Shown one piece after another: positions 23,951 through 36,897 of a stretch of DNA of 64,000 bases. The stretch's first letter is position 1. Each line of letters begins with the position of its first letter. The notes under the pieces were generated by a model. That model was not told where the DNA came from. It did no database searches and was given only the letters and a program-made list of their open reading frames with translations. This DNA comes from Cyrtodaria siliqua (lineage: Eukaryota > Mollusca > Bivalvia > Adapedonta > Hiatellidae). The stretch lies in the NCBI GenBank assembly GCA_037043455.1, contig JAWPHD010000231.1:1-64000 (forward strand). The letters run 5' to 3'. Both the position numbers and the translations under genes were made by a program.

Positions 23951-24601
23951 GGGGGCAATCCTCAGTTTCGCACGAATGTCCATGGTGTAAATCAGAAAGA
24001 AATCAACTAAGCATCTTTTAGGTCCATGGATGGTATTTATAATAATTATGAAGCACATGTTTGATGTTGTTTTCAGTTTTGAGTACTTCTAAGTTTATTT
24101 TGGTGTATTGGAATATGCATTCTTTGTGTTTTTTGGAGGCTATTAATAGAAAAATGTGAACCAATCCAAAACTTTCTAAAAATAGGTAAAATGGCTAATT
24201 TTCAATCACGGGGAGATCAGCATGGAATAACTTTTTAAAACGCCGGACTAGGTATGTAAAATTTAGCTTTTCCTGATATGCAAGAGCATTATGAGTGCAG
24301 ACATGACCCTGATATGTGTAGGAAATTTTTTTTAATTTATTTATTGACATTTGAAATATTGCTAAAATTGTTTTTTTAACATGTTTTGAGGGGTGGTGTA
24401 ATCTTAAAAAAATGGGACTAAAGTTGTACAGAAAATGCTTTCTGATACTTTTATTTGGTATGGAAACATGGGTAATTTTATTGTCTTCTAAGAAATGTAT
24501 GACAAAATGATGATGAGATTTATTTTTGCTCAAGGATTCAGGCTAAGGGCTTGTCATGGGTTTGATGATTGAGAAATGTACATTAAATTTGGAGTGCCCC
24601 C
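23951..24601. mobile_element. 650-bp MITE with TTAA, copy 2
   Basis: Directly repeats 21096-21744 with scattered differences. TTAA precedes it (23947-23950); the right flank is TTGA. With copy 1 it brackets a 2.2-kb interval that holds the GAGATATCTC array and the 1.1-kb TA-flanked element. Confidence 0.75.
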
Positions 24602-24962
24602 TTGAAAGGGAAAAATCAGATCACATTTTGACAATCCTATACTTGGAGCCTATGGGAATTGAATTGGGTGTATCTTCCCTATAGCATAACTTGGTGCACC
24701 AACCCTGGCAGATATTATGACAGGAGCAAAAACAAATGCAACATTAGAAGTCAGCTGTTCAAAGTGGAAAGTTGCATTTTACCAAGAAACTGTTTGGTAA
24801 ATCCACTAAATCACATAACAGTAGAGAGTTTTAGTACATTTGAGAATGATTTTTGATATGAATATTCATCACATCTTTCCACATATAGAGCATGAGCCAT
24901 ACATTTTTTTGTTACCTTTTCAAGGGTCAAATTCTTACTAGTACCATGTTATTAAGTACCAT

Positions 24963-25104
24963 TATGTTTATTTCGCTCTGTGGGGCATAGATTTGTATTA
25001 GATACTGGGACCATACGCCGTACGACATGGGGGAGATAAATATCCATGAACACGGTAGCTGATTCCTGTTATTGGAGTTATCTCCCCCTTTTAAATACAA
25101 ATCT
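24963..25104. mobile_element. Short inverted-repeat element
   Basis: AGATTTGTATT (24989-24999) faces AATACAAATCT (25094-25104), and GGGGGAGATAA faces TTATCTCCCCC inside. About 90 bp of it recurs directly at 27087-27177, where the right arm is missing. Confidence 0.65.
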
Positions 25105-25790
25105 GGTTTCTTTAAAAAATATTTTTCTCTAAAACTACAATAGCTACAGGTCCAATATTTTGCCTGTTTAATAAGGTTAGGGTCCTCTACTAAGTACTTT
25201 TGAAATGGTGACCCTGGGTCAAATAGGTAAACTTAAAAAAAAAATTCTTCTGCTCTAAAACCGTAAAAGCTGAAGGTCTAATATTGTGAACGTAGCGTAA
25301 GCTTATGGTCCACTAGCACATTTGTTTAAGTGGTGACACTGGGATCATATTTGGCCCCGTCCCAGGGGTCATATATTGATATAGAGTCATATAGAAAAAT
25401 CTTTAAAAAATCTTCTCTAAAAACCAGAAAAGAGCCAGCGGTCTAATATATTGCATGTAACATAAGCTTATGGTTCTCTATCAGTTTTATTCAAATCATG
25501 ACACTGGAGACAAATATGGCCCGGTCCCTGGGGTCACAGTTTTACAAGAGTTATATAGGAAAGTCTATATGCATATTGTTCTCTGAAACTACAAGAGCCA
25601 GAGGTCTAAAATGTTGCATGTAGCATAAGATTATTGTCCCCCTACCAAGTTATTTAAATGGTGACCCGGTAGTCGCACTATTGCATGGAGTTATTTAAGA
25701 AAGGCTTGGTTAAAATTGATGACAATGGGTTCAAATATTGCCCCTACAGGTTCTCAGTTTTACGTAGATTTATATTTAAAAAGATAATGT
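25105..25790 (+). repeat. Diverged tandem repeat of about 120-130 bp, five or six units
   Basis: Each unit contains a version of TCTTCTCTAAAACTACAA, then GGTCTAATATTTTGCATG, then GGTGACACTGGGTTCAAAT and a GGCCCCGTCC(C)-like box. Similar units occur inside the 1.59-kb element (about 4420-4740, 18660-18980). Confidence 0.7.
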
Positions 25791-26294
25791 CGTTATTAAA
25801 GAACATGAGAGCACTTTGAGACAAGGCCAGTGGGTCTATTGTTTATGGCTTGCATTTCAAATGTAGTTATAAGAATGGGATTTTCGATAATGTATTACAT
25901 TATAGAGACTTAAATAATTAAACGCTTAAGTAAATGTCTATTTAAGGATGTTAACAAATCGCATATTGAACAAATCCATGAACTAAAATCACAAATGAGA
26001 CCACTGCATTGTCAACTCATGGCAAAAAAAGTCATTTTACGTTAATACTGTTCATGTTTAGGTGTTTGTAATACAAATGTGCACTCTTAAGTAGTAACAC
26101 CGGTATGTCAGACATACTTGTAGCTTATAGAGTATAAATCTGTAAATATAATCGTGTTCACTAAGTGTGAACTTCGTATTTTTTTGTCAATTAAAGGGTT
26201 GTATTCTCTGAATGTGGTGTACCCTGTGGTTAAAACTGCGCTAGCGAAATAAAAACAGATGATCTTCTCTAGTGGTTATTTAGTTGATGAAGGT

Positions 26295-26445
26295 TTATTT
26301 GTGGTGTTTAACGTCATTTGTCAGCACAATTTAGGCTATGTATGACGGTCGATTTGTTTGTAGTGGAGGCAGACCACCCACTTATTCCTGGGTAGAACCA
26401 GGACTGCTTACCTTCCGCCTTCTGTAAGAATCGACACGTTCTCAC
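26295..26445 (-). repeat. SINE fragment, reverse orientation
   Basis: Shares the words GACGTTAAACA (inverse), GGAGGCAGACCACCCACTT and TTCCTGGGTAGAACCAG with the SINE at 41585-41840 and the fragments at 49540-49680 and 51090-51270. Confidence 0.65.
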
Positions 26446-26960
26446 TTACAAGTTGATGAAGAAGAGGGGAGGAGCAGGCATAGTAATAAGCCTGGTTATG
26501 AATGCCTCTACAGTGTCGGTGTCGGTGGATTGAGTTGGAAGAAGATTCCTGATTGTCCGTGGGTAAAAGGAGTATTTGTATACATCCTTCTGGACAGTAG
26601 GTTTATATAGTCGCCAGGGACCTCTGATATGCTTGTTGTTTGGCATTACAAGGTTTGTGTCTACATCCACTAGTCCATATTGGATCTTAAACAGCATAGT
26701 TACTCGGTTGCTGTACCTTCTGTATTGTAGGGATTCCCACTTCAGGACCATCTTTGTTACACAACCTTGGGTACGATAAGTATACTTCCAGTGTACAAAT
26801 CGGGCAGCTCTCCGCTGGACTTGTTCAGGTTATGTATATCAGTTGTCTTATGTGGATCACATACGGTGGATGCATACTCCATTGTAGGTCGTACAATTTT
26901 AGTATATGCGGCATTTATTTTTGTTTTCTTACTTAATTTTCGATTCAGTGGTTCCACTAC
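26446..26960 (-). pseudogene. CR1/jockey-type LINE ORF2, C-terminal remnant
   Basis: On the minus strand the upstream part reads KINAAYTKIVRPTMEYASTV and CDPHKTTDIHNLNK. A frame change near 26800 then leads to the RRAARFVHWKY-type segment, and the final frame has KWESLQYRRYSNRVTM, LFKIQYGLVDVDTNLVM and FYPRTIRNLLP. This is the conserved thumb/C-terminal region after the reverse transcriptase core in CR1/jockey-type ORF2 proteins. The catalytic core is missing and at least one frameshift is present, so it is dead. It is the best preserved relative of the fragments at 300-404 and 12030-12135. Confidence 0.75.
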
Positions 26961-27086
26961 TCCGGCCGATTAAAGGCTCTGGGTATTGTTTAACCACTTA
27001 TAGGATATGTTGTCTGCTTTTTAATTTAGTCTTTTGACTGTTACTTGTGATATGCAGGCTTCATAACCGCTGCTCCCAACTAAATT

Positions 27087-27177
27087 CCATTATGTTTATT
27101 TCGCTCTTCGGGGCATAGATTTGTATTAGATACTGGGACCATACGCCGTACGACATGGGGGAGATAAATATCCATGT
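27087..27177 (+). repeat. Direct repeat of 24963-25050
   Basis: Matches from CCATTATGTTTATTTCGCTC to GGGGGAGATAAATATCCATG with few differences. The inverted right half seen at 25094-25104 is absent here. A GAGCGGTAG/CTACCGCTC hairpin follows at about 27274-27305. Confidence 0.8.
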
Positions 27178-27289
27178 CCACCGCCATATGCATGCCATCT
27201 TCGGGATTTTTATATGTTTGTACTATTGATTTTATTAATATTGAGTTCTGCTCAACCCGGGGCGAGAGGGCGTGAGCGGTAGCTATCAT

Positions 27290-28305
27290 ATTTCACTACC
27301 GCTCATGAACAGTCTCAATCAAACCGAGACTGCAATATTTCGTATGTGTCGTTTTCGGCCGTTTCCAAAGGTCCATTATTATACTCGTTTATCACTAGTT
27401 TGGTCCACTAACCTAGGTTACGTCATGGTCCTGTTGGCCTTGGCTACTGTAGAATAGACGTAGTGCTTCCTTGTGGGGTCTTCGTTAAAAGTTACTGTCG
27501 ACTGCTTCAAGTGTGTGGCCATGTAGTTGATAGGATGTGTTGATTGTTGTGGCTCTGATAACTGTACATTTAGCTGGGTGAAATAATTTTATTTGCCAGT
27601 CTTCTTTTCATTTCTCAAGAGCTGATAGTTTTTTCTGAAGTAGTAGCGATACTCTGGGTACCGATCCTTATATGTAAGTGTCTACAAACTATCTTATATG
27701 TTATGCTATATTATAATATCAAGTAATATTATTTAAATAAGATAATCTGTACTGGGTATTCTTAACTGCATCTTATTATCCAAAAGCCTTAAATGGCCAA
27801 ATTTATTAAAACATAAATGAGCTGGGCATATATAAGGCTTGCACTGGAGAAGTACAACACCAACCTTAAAACACTTCTGCGACTAGGAATATCAAAACTC
27901 TTATTTTATGGAGATGAGTTCTATAAACTTCGGAAGTTAAGGGATCTGGCGGGTTTCCTGATAATTTTACAAAATTAATCAGGAAGTTCGTCAAAAAAGG
28001 GTATGATCCTTTAGTATTACACCTCTACAGTCAGCCACTAAGCTTCACGTTTCCCTTGTGCGATGACTGTACAACCTTTTGGGACTCTATGATTGCACCT
28101 AAAGAAACCCCGACCAAGGGAGGTAGGTGCATGAGCTTTCGTCCCTCGGGTTTACTGGTCGTACCCTAGACCGGTTTTCTCTTTGACTGCAACTGCTGTG
28201 GTTGTTCAGTACAATTCTGGATACATTCTTAGATGTTTCTTATTTTGTATTTTATGTAGCTTTACAACAATATCTTAGTGTTTCTTTTGTTAGTTTCTCT
28301 GGATG
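27290..28305. other. No gene seen
   Basis: About 1 kb of mixed sequence without a supportable frame, RNA gene or clear repeat. Fragments near 28100-28200 (GTCCCTCGGGTTTACTGG) recall the dispersed repeat that follows. Confidence 0.5.
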
Positions 28306-28307
28306 TG

Positions 28308-28610
28308 GACTTTATTGTTAGAGAATTCCTTTTGATAGGATGTAGTTTTGTTTACAATGTCTTGTCTATTTGGGCGCTGAAGACAGGATAATAGCGAGGA
28401 TTGGGTACACATAAAATCGATTCAAGCTAACCTGTAGGCCTTATTGCCTACTGACCGTTCCATGTCGGTAACCCTGTCTTCACCATCTTTTCTGTTGTAT
28501 TTTGTCTTTTTCATTGAATAATTAATTAATGCTCCTTGTTTGTAGTACAGTGCGGACCTATGATGCCATTGCGTCTGGACGCATTGGTTTCTATAGGACC
28601 CTATATCTCA
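28308..28610 (+). repeat. Dispersed repeat family also at 11120-11470
   Basis: Ordered blocks TTATTGTTAGAGAATTCCTT, GGGCGCTGAAGACAGG, TTATTGCCTACTGACCG, GTACAGTGCGGACCTA and TTTCTATAGGACC are shared with 11120-11470. The first half is shared inversely with 5405-5560 and 19620-19780. Confidence 0.65.
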
Positions 28611-28754
28611 CTTTTGCAGGAATATAGCAACTCGACATACATGAAGCCAACTTGCTAGATAAGATTGACCGTTGTGAACCCAGTTTCATGGAAATAACCT
28701 TCATGACGTTTTAACATTTTAGTTGTACGTATCTTAATGCAGTAACCATGGTTG

Positions 28755-29045
28755 AGCCCAAACAGCCTGCTGATGCAGTGGATAGCACTAGCGTCATGAC
28801 ATTCAGAGTACAAACGTCACCGGCGCCAGTAAATTTCGTCGTTGTGTTCTTGAGCACGTAAACCGGGCGGGCACGTGTATCGCATTTTCCTCTCCGATCA
28901 CGTTAAAGAAACATAGGACTCTTTTAGTTAGTAGAAGTCGGGCAGGTTCCTAGATTCCTATGTATCCTTCCCCACTCTATCTCTTAGGTGGCTCTAAATA
29001 ACCTTATATGTGTTGATGAACCACTAAACAACATTCAATTCTGTT
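28755..29045 (+). repeat. SINE-like element
   Basis: Starts with a tRNA-like stretch (GATGCAGTGGATAGC, an A-box-like word) and ends with CTTATATGTGTTGATGAACC and ACTAAACAACATTCAATTC. That is the same 3' end as the SINE-like copies at 2548 and 17011. Confidence 0.55.
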
Positions 29046-29689
29046 TATTTTAAAGTGCATATTGAAAAGTCTCATCCACAAAAAAAGGGTAAAACTATGC
29101 ATTTTCACAAAATATTGTGGAGAAAATACTCATACTGAGATCGATGATGACCAGTTTAAAGCAATACAATTCTTTGTCATTGTTGGCATTGTTACCCCTT
29201 CATTAGCAATAAACGTTCTTTTTAGATACCTGTCATTCAAGTTGCACTTGCGTGCGCAAATAAAGAGTTGATGCTTACTAACTGTCCTAATCCTAGTTTA
29301 ATTCAATACTATAAATCAAATATGAAGGACATCACAACCTATATAATTACGATACATATCTTTAGCAGGTGCTCTTGTAACAACTGCACCGATACTAACG
29401 AATAGTTGCCATGGTAAGTGGTTAGTTTGTACAGTAGTTTGGCTTTTCCTTTAAACATTTTCTTCGTCGATTCTATTTATTTATTACATTATTTATTTTA
29501 TAATTTACTTTTATTTCATGTCTTTATATGTAATACATAATCCAAAGTTTAATCATAATAAGTATTGAAATAGCGCATACACCTAAAACAAACAAAGAAG
29601 AATAAATAAATGTATGTTATGAAAAGAGTAAAACCGCACATTTTTAAATTCCTTTGGACTGATTGTGTCGTTTGTGCGATATATGACAA

Positions 29690-32600
29690 GACAATGCATT
29701 TCACGTAGGAATTGTAATACAAGTGTGTAAAAAGACAATGCATTTCAGGTAGGAGTTGTAATACAAGTGTGTAACAAGACAATGTATTTCATGTATGAGC
29801 TGTAATAAAAGTGTGTAAAAAGACAATGCATTTCACGTAAGAGTTGTAATACAAGTGACTAAAAAGACAATGTATTTTATGTAGGAGTTGTAATACAAGT
29901 GTTAACAAGACAATGCATTTCATATAGTAGTTGTAATGCAAGTCTGTAACAAGACAATGCATATCATGTAGGAGTTGTAATATGTAATACACGTGTGTAA
30001 AAAGACAATGTATTTCACGTAGGAGTTGTAATACACGTGTGTAACAAGACAATGTATTTTATGTAGGAGTTGTAATACAAGTGTGTAACAAGTCAATATA
30101 TTTCATGAAGAAGGTGTAATGCAAGTGTGTAAAAAGACAATGTATTTCACGTAGGAGTTGTACTACACGTGTGTAACAAGACAATGTATTTTATGTAGGA
30201 GTTGTAATACAAGTGTTGCAACAAGACAATGTATTTTATATAGGAGTTGTAATACAAGTGTGTAAAAAGACAATGTATTTTATGTAGGAGTTGTAATACA
30301 AGTGTGTAACAAGACAATACATTTCATGTAGGAATTATAATACAAGTGTGTAACAAGACAATGCATTTCATGTAGGAGGTGTAAGTACAAGTGTGTAACA
30401 AGACAACGTATTTAATGTATGATTTGTAATACAATTGTGAAACAAGACAATGTATTGCAATGTCTGAGTTGTAATTATTGTATAAGTTTGGAACTAGACA
30501 ATGTATTGTAATGTCTAAGATGTAATAACGTGTGTATCAAGAGAAAGTATTGTAATGACTGAGTTGTAATAAACGTGTGTAACAAGCCAATGTATTGTAA
30601 TGTCTGAGTTATAAAACAAGTGTGTAACAAGACAACGTATTTCATGTATGAGTTGTAATACAAGTGTGTAACAAGATAATCTATTTCATACATGAGTTGT
30701 AATACAAGTGTGTTTAAAAGACAATGCATTTCACATAGAAGTTGTAATACAAGTGTTTAAAAAGATAATGTATTTTATGTAGGAATTGTTAATACAAGTG
30801 TGTAAAAAGACAATGCATTTCACGTAGGAGTTGTAATACAAGTGTGTAACAAGACAATGTATTTTATGTAGAAGTTGTAATACAAGTGTTAACAAGACAA
30901 TGCATTTCATGTAGTAGTTGTAATGCAAGTCTGTAACAAGACAATGCATATCATGTACGAGATGTAATATGTAATACACGTGTGTAAAAAGACAATGTAT
31001 TTCACGTAGGAGTTCTAATACACGTGTGTAACAAGAAAATGTATTTTATGTAGGAGTTGTAATACAAGTGTGTAACAAGTCAATACATTTCATGTAGGAG
31101 TTGTAATGCAAGTGTGTAAAAAGACAATGTATTTCACGTAGGAGTTGTAATACACGTGTGTAACAAGACAATGTATTTTATGTAGGAGTTGTAATACAAG
31201 TGTGCAACAAGACAATGTATTTTATGTAGGAGTTGTAATACAAGTTGTGTAAAAAGACAATGTATTTTATGTAGGAATTGTAATACAAGTGTGTAACAAG
31301 ACAATGTATTTTATGTAGGTGTTGTAATACAAGTGTGCAACAAGACAATGTATTTTATGTAGGAGTTGTAATACAAGTGTGTAACAAGACAATACATTTC
31401 ATGTAGGAATTATAATACAAGTGTGTAACAAGACAATGCATTTCATGTAGGAGGTGTAATACAAGTGTGTAACAAGACAACGTATTTAAAGTATGATTTG
31501 TATTACAATTGTGTAACAAGACAATGTATTGCAATGCCTGAGTTGTAATTATTGTATAAGTGTGGAACTAGACAATGTATTGTAATGTCTAAGATGTAAT
31601 AAAGTGTGTATCAACAGAAAGTATTGTAATGACTGAGTTGTAATCAACGTGTGTAACGAGCCAATGTATTGTAATGTCTGAGTTATAAAACAAGTGTGTA
31701 ACAAGACAACGTATTTCATGTATGAGTTGTAATACAAGTGTGTAACAAGATAATGTATTTCATACATGAGTTGTAATACACGTGTGTAACAACAAAATGT
31801 ATTTCATGTATGAGTTGTAATATAAGTGTGTAAAAAGACAATGCATTTCACGTAGGAGTTGTAATACAAATGAGTAAAAAGACAATGTATTTCACGTAGG
31901 AGTTGTAATACAAGTGTGTTACAAGACAATGCATTTCACGTAGGAATTATAATACAAGTGTGTTAAAAGACAATGCATTTCACGTAGGAGTTGTAATACA
32001 AGTGTGTAACAAGTCAATGTATTTCACGTAGGAGTTGTAATACAAGTGTGTAAAACGACAATGCATTTCACATAGGAGTTGTAATACAAGTGTTTAAAAA
32101 GACAATACATTTCATGTAGTTGTTGTAATACAAGTCTGTAACAAGACAATGCATTTCCTGTAGTAGTTGTAATACAAGTATGTACAAATACAATGTATTT
32201 CGCGTAGGAGTTGTAATACAAGTGTGTAATAAGAAAATATATTTCATGTAGAAATTGTAATACAAGTGTGAAACGAGACAATGCATTTCATGTAGGAGGT
32301 GTAATACAAGTGTGTAACAAGACAATACATTTCATGTAGGAGTTGTAATACAAGTGTGTAACAAGACAATGTATTTCATATAGGAGTTGTAATACAAGTG
32401 TGTAACAAGAGAATGCATTTCATGTAGGAATTAAAATATAAGTGTTTAAAAAGACCAAATAAAAATATGTAGGAGTTGTATTAAAAGTGTGTAACAAGAC
32501 AATGTATTTCATGTAGGAGGGTGTAATAAAAGTGTGTAACGAGACCATGTATTTCATGTAGGAATTGTAATACAAGTGTGTAACAAGACAATGCACTTCA

Positions 32601-34672
32601 TGTAGGAGGTGTAATAAAAGTGTGTAACGAGACAATGTATTTCATGTAGGAATTGTAATACAAGTGTGTAACAAGACAATGCATTTCATGTAGGAGGTGT
32701 AATAAAAGTATGTAACGAGACAATGTATTTCATGTAGGAGTTGTAATACAAGTGTGTAACAAGACAATTCATTTCATGTGGGAGTTATAATACAAATGTG
32801 TAACAAGACAATGCATTTCATGTGGGAGTTGTAATTCAAGTGTGTAACAAGACAATGCATTTCATGTGGGATTTGTAATACAAGTGTGTAACAAGACAAT
32901 GTATTTCATGTAGGAGTTGTAATACAAGTGTGTAACAAGACAATGCATTTCATGTGGGAGTTGTAATACAAGTGTGTAACAAGACAATGTATTTCACGTA
33001 AGTGTTGTAATACAAGTGTGTAACAAGACAATGCATTTCATGTAGGAGTTGTAATAAAAGTATGTAACGAGACAATGCATTTCATGTAGGAGTTGTAATA
33101 CAAGTGTGTAACAAGACAATTCATTTCATGTGTGAGTTGTAATACAAGTGTGTAACAAGACAATGCATTTCATGTGGGAGTTGTAATACAAGTGTGTAAC
33201 AAGACAATGCATTTCATGTGGGATTTGTAATACAAGTGTGTAACAAGACAATGCATTTCATGTAGGAGTTGTAATACAAGTGTGTAACAAAACAATGTAT
33301 TTCATGTGGGAGTTGTAATACAAGTGTGTAACAAGACAATGCATTTCATGTGGGAGTTGTAATACAAGTGTGTAACAAGACAATGTATTTCACGTAAGAG
33401 TTGTAATACAAGTGTGTAACAAGACAATGCATTTCATGTAGGAGTTGTAATACAAGTGTGTAACAAATGTATTTCATGTAGGAGTTGTAATACAAGTGTG
33501 CAACAAGACAATGCATTTCATGTGGGAGTTGTTATACAAGTGCGTAACAAGACAATTCATTTCATGTGGGAGTTGTAATACAAATGTGTAACAAGACAAT
33601 GCATTTCATGTGGGAGTTGTAATTCAAGTGTGTAACAAGACAATGCATTTCATGTGGGATTTGTAATACAAGTGTGTAACAAGACAATGCACTTCATGTA
33701 GGAGTTGTAATACAAGTGTGTAACAAGACAATGTATTTCATGTAGGAGTTGTAATACAAGTGTGTAACAAGACAATGCATTTCATGTGGGAGTTGTTATA
33801 CAAGTGTGTAACAAGACAATGTATTTCACGTAAGTGTTGTAATACAAGTGTGTAACAAGACAATGCATTTCATGTAGGAGTTGTAATAAAAGTATGTAAC
33901 GAGACAATGTATTTCATGTAGGAGTTGTAATACAAGTGTGTAACAAGACAATGCATTTCATGTGTGAGTTGTAATACAAGTGTGTAACAAGACAATGCAT
34001 TTCATGTGGGAGTTATAATACAAGTGTGTAACAAGACAATGCATTTCATGTGGGATTTGTAATACAAGTGTGTAACAAGACAATGCATTTCATGTAGGAG
34101 TTGTAATACAAGTGTGTAACAAGACAATGTATTTCATGTAGGAGTTGTAATACAAGTGTGTAACAAGACAATGCATTTCATGTGGGAGTTGTAATACAAG
34201 TGTGTAACAAGACAATGTATTTCACGTAAGAGTTGTAATACAAGTGTGTAACAAGACAATGCATTTCATGTAGGAGTTGTAATACAAGTGTGTAACAAAT
34301 GTATTTCATGTAGGAGTCGTAATACAAGTGTGTAACAAGACAATGCATTTCATGTGGGAGTTGTAATACAAGTGCGTAACAAGACAATGTATTTCACGTA
34401 GGAGTTGTAATACGAGTGTGTAACAAGAGAATGCATTTCATGTAGGAGTTGAAATACAAGTGTGTAACAAAACAAAGTATTTCATGTAGGAGTTGTAATA
34501 CAGGTGTGTAAGAAGACAATGTAGTGTAATGTATGAGTTGATATACAAGTGTGTAACAAGACAATGTATTTCACGTAGGAGTTGTAATACAAGTGTGTAA
34601 GTAGACAATGTAGTGTAATGTATGAGTTGATAACAAGTGTGTAACAAGACAATGCATTTCATGTAGGAGATG
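29690..34672 (+). repeat. 44-bp satellite array, about 113 units
   Basis: Unit reads AAGACAATGCATTTCATGTA followed by GGAGTTGTAATACAAGTGTG and TAAC, period 44 bp. The left 2.4 kb is diverged; the right part (32.6-34.4 kb) is much more uniform. Variants mark larger repeats: a block starting near 29812 recurs about 985 bp later, and on the right a shortened unit (TAACAAATGTATTTC) at 33461 recurs 832 bp later at 34293. Reading frames across the array are by-products of the lack of stops on the minus strand. Confidence 0.97.
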
Positions 34673-34859
34673 TCCTTCACTCCATTTTGTCGTGCCCTTA
34701 ACAGTGTTCCCCTTGACAGTCTGACTTCAAACAAGTCATCGAGTACATATGAAAATGGCTTCTTAGGTTTAACTTATGTTTTGATAAATTATATACATGA
34801 ACATTTCTGTTTTTTTTCTGATAACACCTGTCTACGCTTTCTCAAATGTAAGGTGTTAA

Positions 34860-35110
34860 CTTGTCGGGGATTATTTTTATTTACGCTGTTCTGTTGTTTA
34901 GGGATGATGACAGGGTAAGAGTGAGGTTTGGTGAACACTTAAACCAGTTTAAACTCCCCGGTGGTCCCTTTTGCCACTGACCGTTCCAAGTTCCCTGTTG
35001 TCAACCCTTATATGTTTTTACTGAATGTGTTTGTGATTTACTGTTTGACTCACATTTGCGTTGTAATACTTATTGCAGTGACTGTATTATGTGAATGCTA
35101 CTCTTCCTGT
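34860..35110 (+). repeat. Dispersed module, probable CR1 3' UTR
   Basis: Ordered blocks GTGAGGTTTGGTGAACAC, CAGTTTAAACTCCCC, CACTGACCGTTCCAAG and TGTCAACCCTTATATG follow the satellite directly. It ends near 35300 with an AATAAAGATAATCTGATTTG tail that may be the element's 3' end. Confidence 0.55.
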
Positions 35111-35479
35111 TGGCCTTAAAACCTTTTCTTTGTTTTCCCCAAAACAAACTGTCATTTTTTGCGAGGCTTTTTAAGGCAATACAAATAATGTTCCATTATG
35201 TTTTCACATATTCATTTTTCGTTATCTGTACATAGAATACAATATACATAGATATAATAGGTTTGAGTATAATAAAGATAATCTGATTTGATTTTTAAAT
35301 GAATTCCTTTGTTTTTGCATGAAATGATGTTCCAAATAAAAACAACTGGGTTAGATACTTTCAAAAACCAAGTCCGCGAATTATGTTCAGGAAAGGCATT
35401 TCGACCAATCTTAAAACATAAATATCTATCGGAAAACCTTTAGGAAATGTCCTGAATAAATCGAAGTGTCATCTCTATA

Positions 35480-36192
35480 TACGAGGGTCAGTCAAAAAGT
35501 TCCAGGACTGCGCTTATATATGTTTAAAGGTTACGTAAATTTATAGTTATAATACACCACAAGAAATATAATCTTTTTCTGTAAGTTATGAGAATATGTT
35601 TTAATAAACATAACTGACAATTAACTGAAAATACCCATGTTTGTAGACACGGGACAGTTGGCGACGTTACAAAAATAACGTACCCTACACTTTCTCAAAA
35701 TACTCTCCTTTCGCACCTAACATGCACATATTTTCGACATTACTAATGTTGTTAATGTTTGCCTGCGGTCTTCCGGCCGTTTAGTCGTCTGTCACAGCCC
35801 TGAAACATTTTGTCATTTGCTTCCCGCGATTCAGAAACTTCAACGTATCTGTTGGTGTCATTCCTGCACGCGCACACAATTTAATCATAGCCCGTTGCTC
35901 CGTTCTATCTTCCGACGTAATTGTTGATGAGCTGAATTGTCCTGAAGCACCTGCTTGCATTTTGCAAAAAAACTTTATTTTGCTAAAAAGAACGTTGAAA
36001 TAAAGATATGACGTAGTCAAAAGCTGTAACTGATGTCATGTCAAGTTTGGTTATTGTCTGGCGAATATTAAGCTAACTACCAAGTGCGGACAAAAACAGT
36101 TGAAAAAATTAAAATATCAAATTTCGCAATTGCTCCATGAGCACGTTTACTTGTTGCTATAGTAACGTATACCGTGTTGACTGCCCCTCGTG
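35480..36192 (-). mobile_element. Mariner-like transposon remnant, internally deleted
   Basis: The left end TACGAGGGTCAGTCAA and the inverse of the right end CACGAGGGGCAGTCAA match at 14 of 16 bases, with TA on both outer sides (35478-35479, 36193-36194). The left end has the ACGAGGGTCAGTCAAAAAGT sequence common in mariner ends. At 713 bp it is far below the roughly 1.3 kb of a full mariner. Confidence 0.8.
35781..35962 (-). pseudogene. Mariner transposase N-terminal fragment
   Basis: The minus strand encodes SSSTITSEDRTEQRAMIKLC then ARAGMTPTDTLKFLN, which fits the first helix-turn-helix of mariner transposases (EQR..IK.C...G.TPTET). The reading frame then meets a stop. The second HTH and the whole DDE/DDD catalytic domain are missing, so it can bind at best. 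Confidence 0.65.
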
Positions 36193-36549
36193 TAAAATAT
36201 TTGAAAATATGCATGCGTTTATCTTTCAATTAATGTCTTGATTGTTTACTCATAAAACATAATGTAATTATTGCGTTTCTTAAAGTAGCCTGTATATGTA
36301 TTGTATGTCATGTTTGGGTTTGGGTCTAACTACATGTTATTATGTATTCCAAAATAACAAATAAAGCACATATCAGGAGCATTATGCCTATCCATTTTAT
36401 TTTAAATTCCTATGAGTTGATTTTATTTTAATTGAATATTTCCACAGATAATAAATACATGTCCCACAACCCCATAAATCCCCCAACCACAACCCTTTTT
36501 ATAATCTTCTGTAAACGCGATCAGTATGTATTTGGCCACTTTGGATATT

Positions 36550-36616
36550 TCCATTCACGGGACGGACAGACGCACGGAGGGACGGACGGACGGACGGACC
36601 GACCGACCGACCGATA
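36550..36616 (+). repeat. (GGAC)n / (CGAC)n simple repeat
   Basis: GGACGGACGGACGGACGGAC passing into CCGACCGACCGACCGA. A shorter GGACGGACGGACG run also lies at about 59930-59945. Confidence 0.9.
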
Positions 36617-36897
36617 AAAAGTACAATCATTAACATAGTTTGTATAATATACAACTATGTACTTCTGTTGAGGGCAATGGGTAAAATTATACATCCCCAA
36701 CCCAAACATATTGACCCGAACCATTAAAGTATTGAATGAGACGAAGTCGAGGTCAATAGTTTACTGCTGAGGGTCAATAGTCATGCTCGAGGATTGAATA
36801 ATTTTAACTATTTACTGAAACAGAAGTAGATAGTTGTTTTATTATATTGATTCGTCTAAACTTTATTAGTTTGCTTACTTTTCGCTTATTTATTAAA

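Noticed and set aside
20998..24058. Paired minus-strand frames starting MCFIIIINTIHGPKRCL
   Set aside because: They lie in both MITE copies and reflect the repeated DNA; no domain and no conservation beyond the repeat.
29690..34672. CRISPR-like regular repeat array
   Set aside because: Units are contiguous with no unique spacers, there are no cas genes, and the context is animal nuclear DNA.
29549..34734. Many minus-strand open frames of 60-100 codons
   Set aside because: They are translations of the 44-bp satellite (repeated MSCYTLVLQLLHEMHC-like text) and exist only because the unit lacks stops in that direction.
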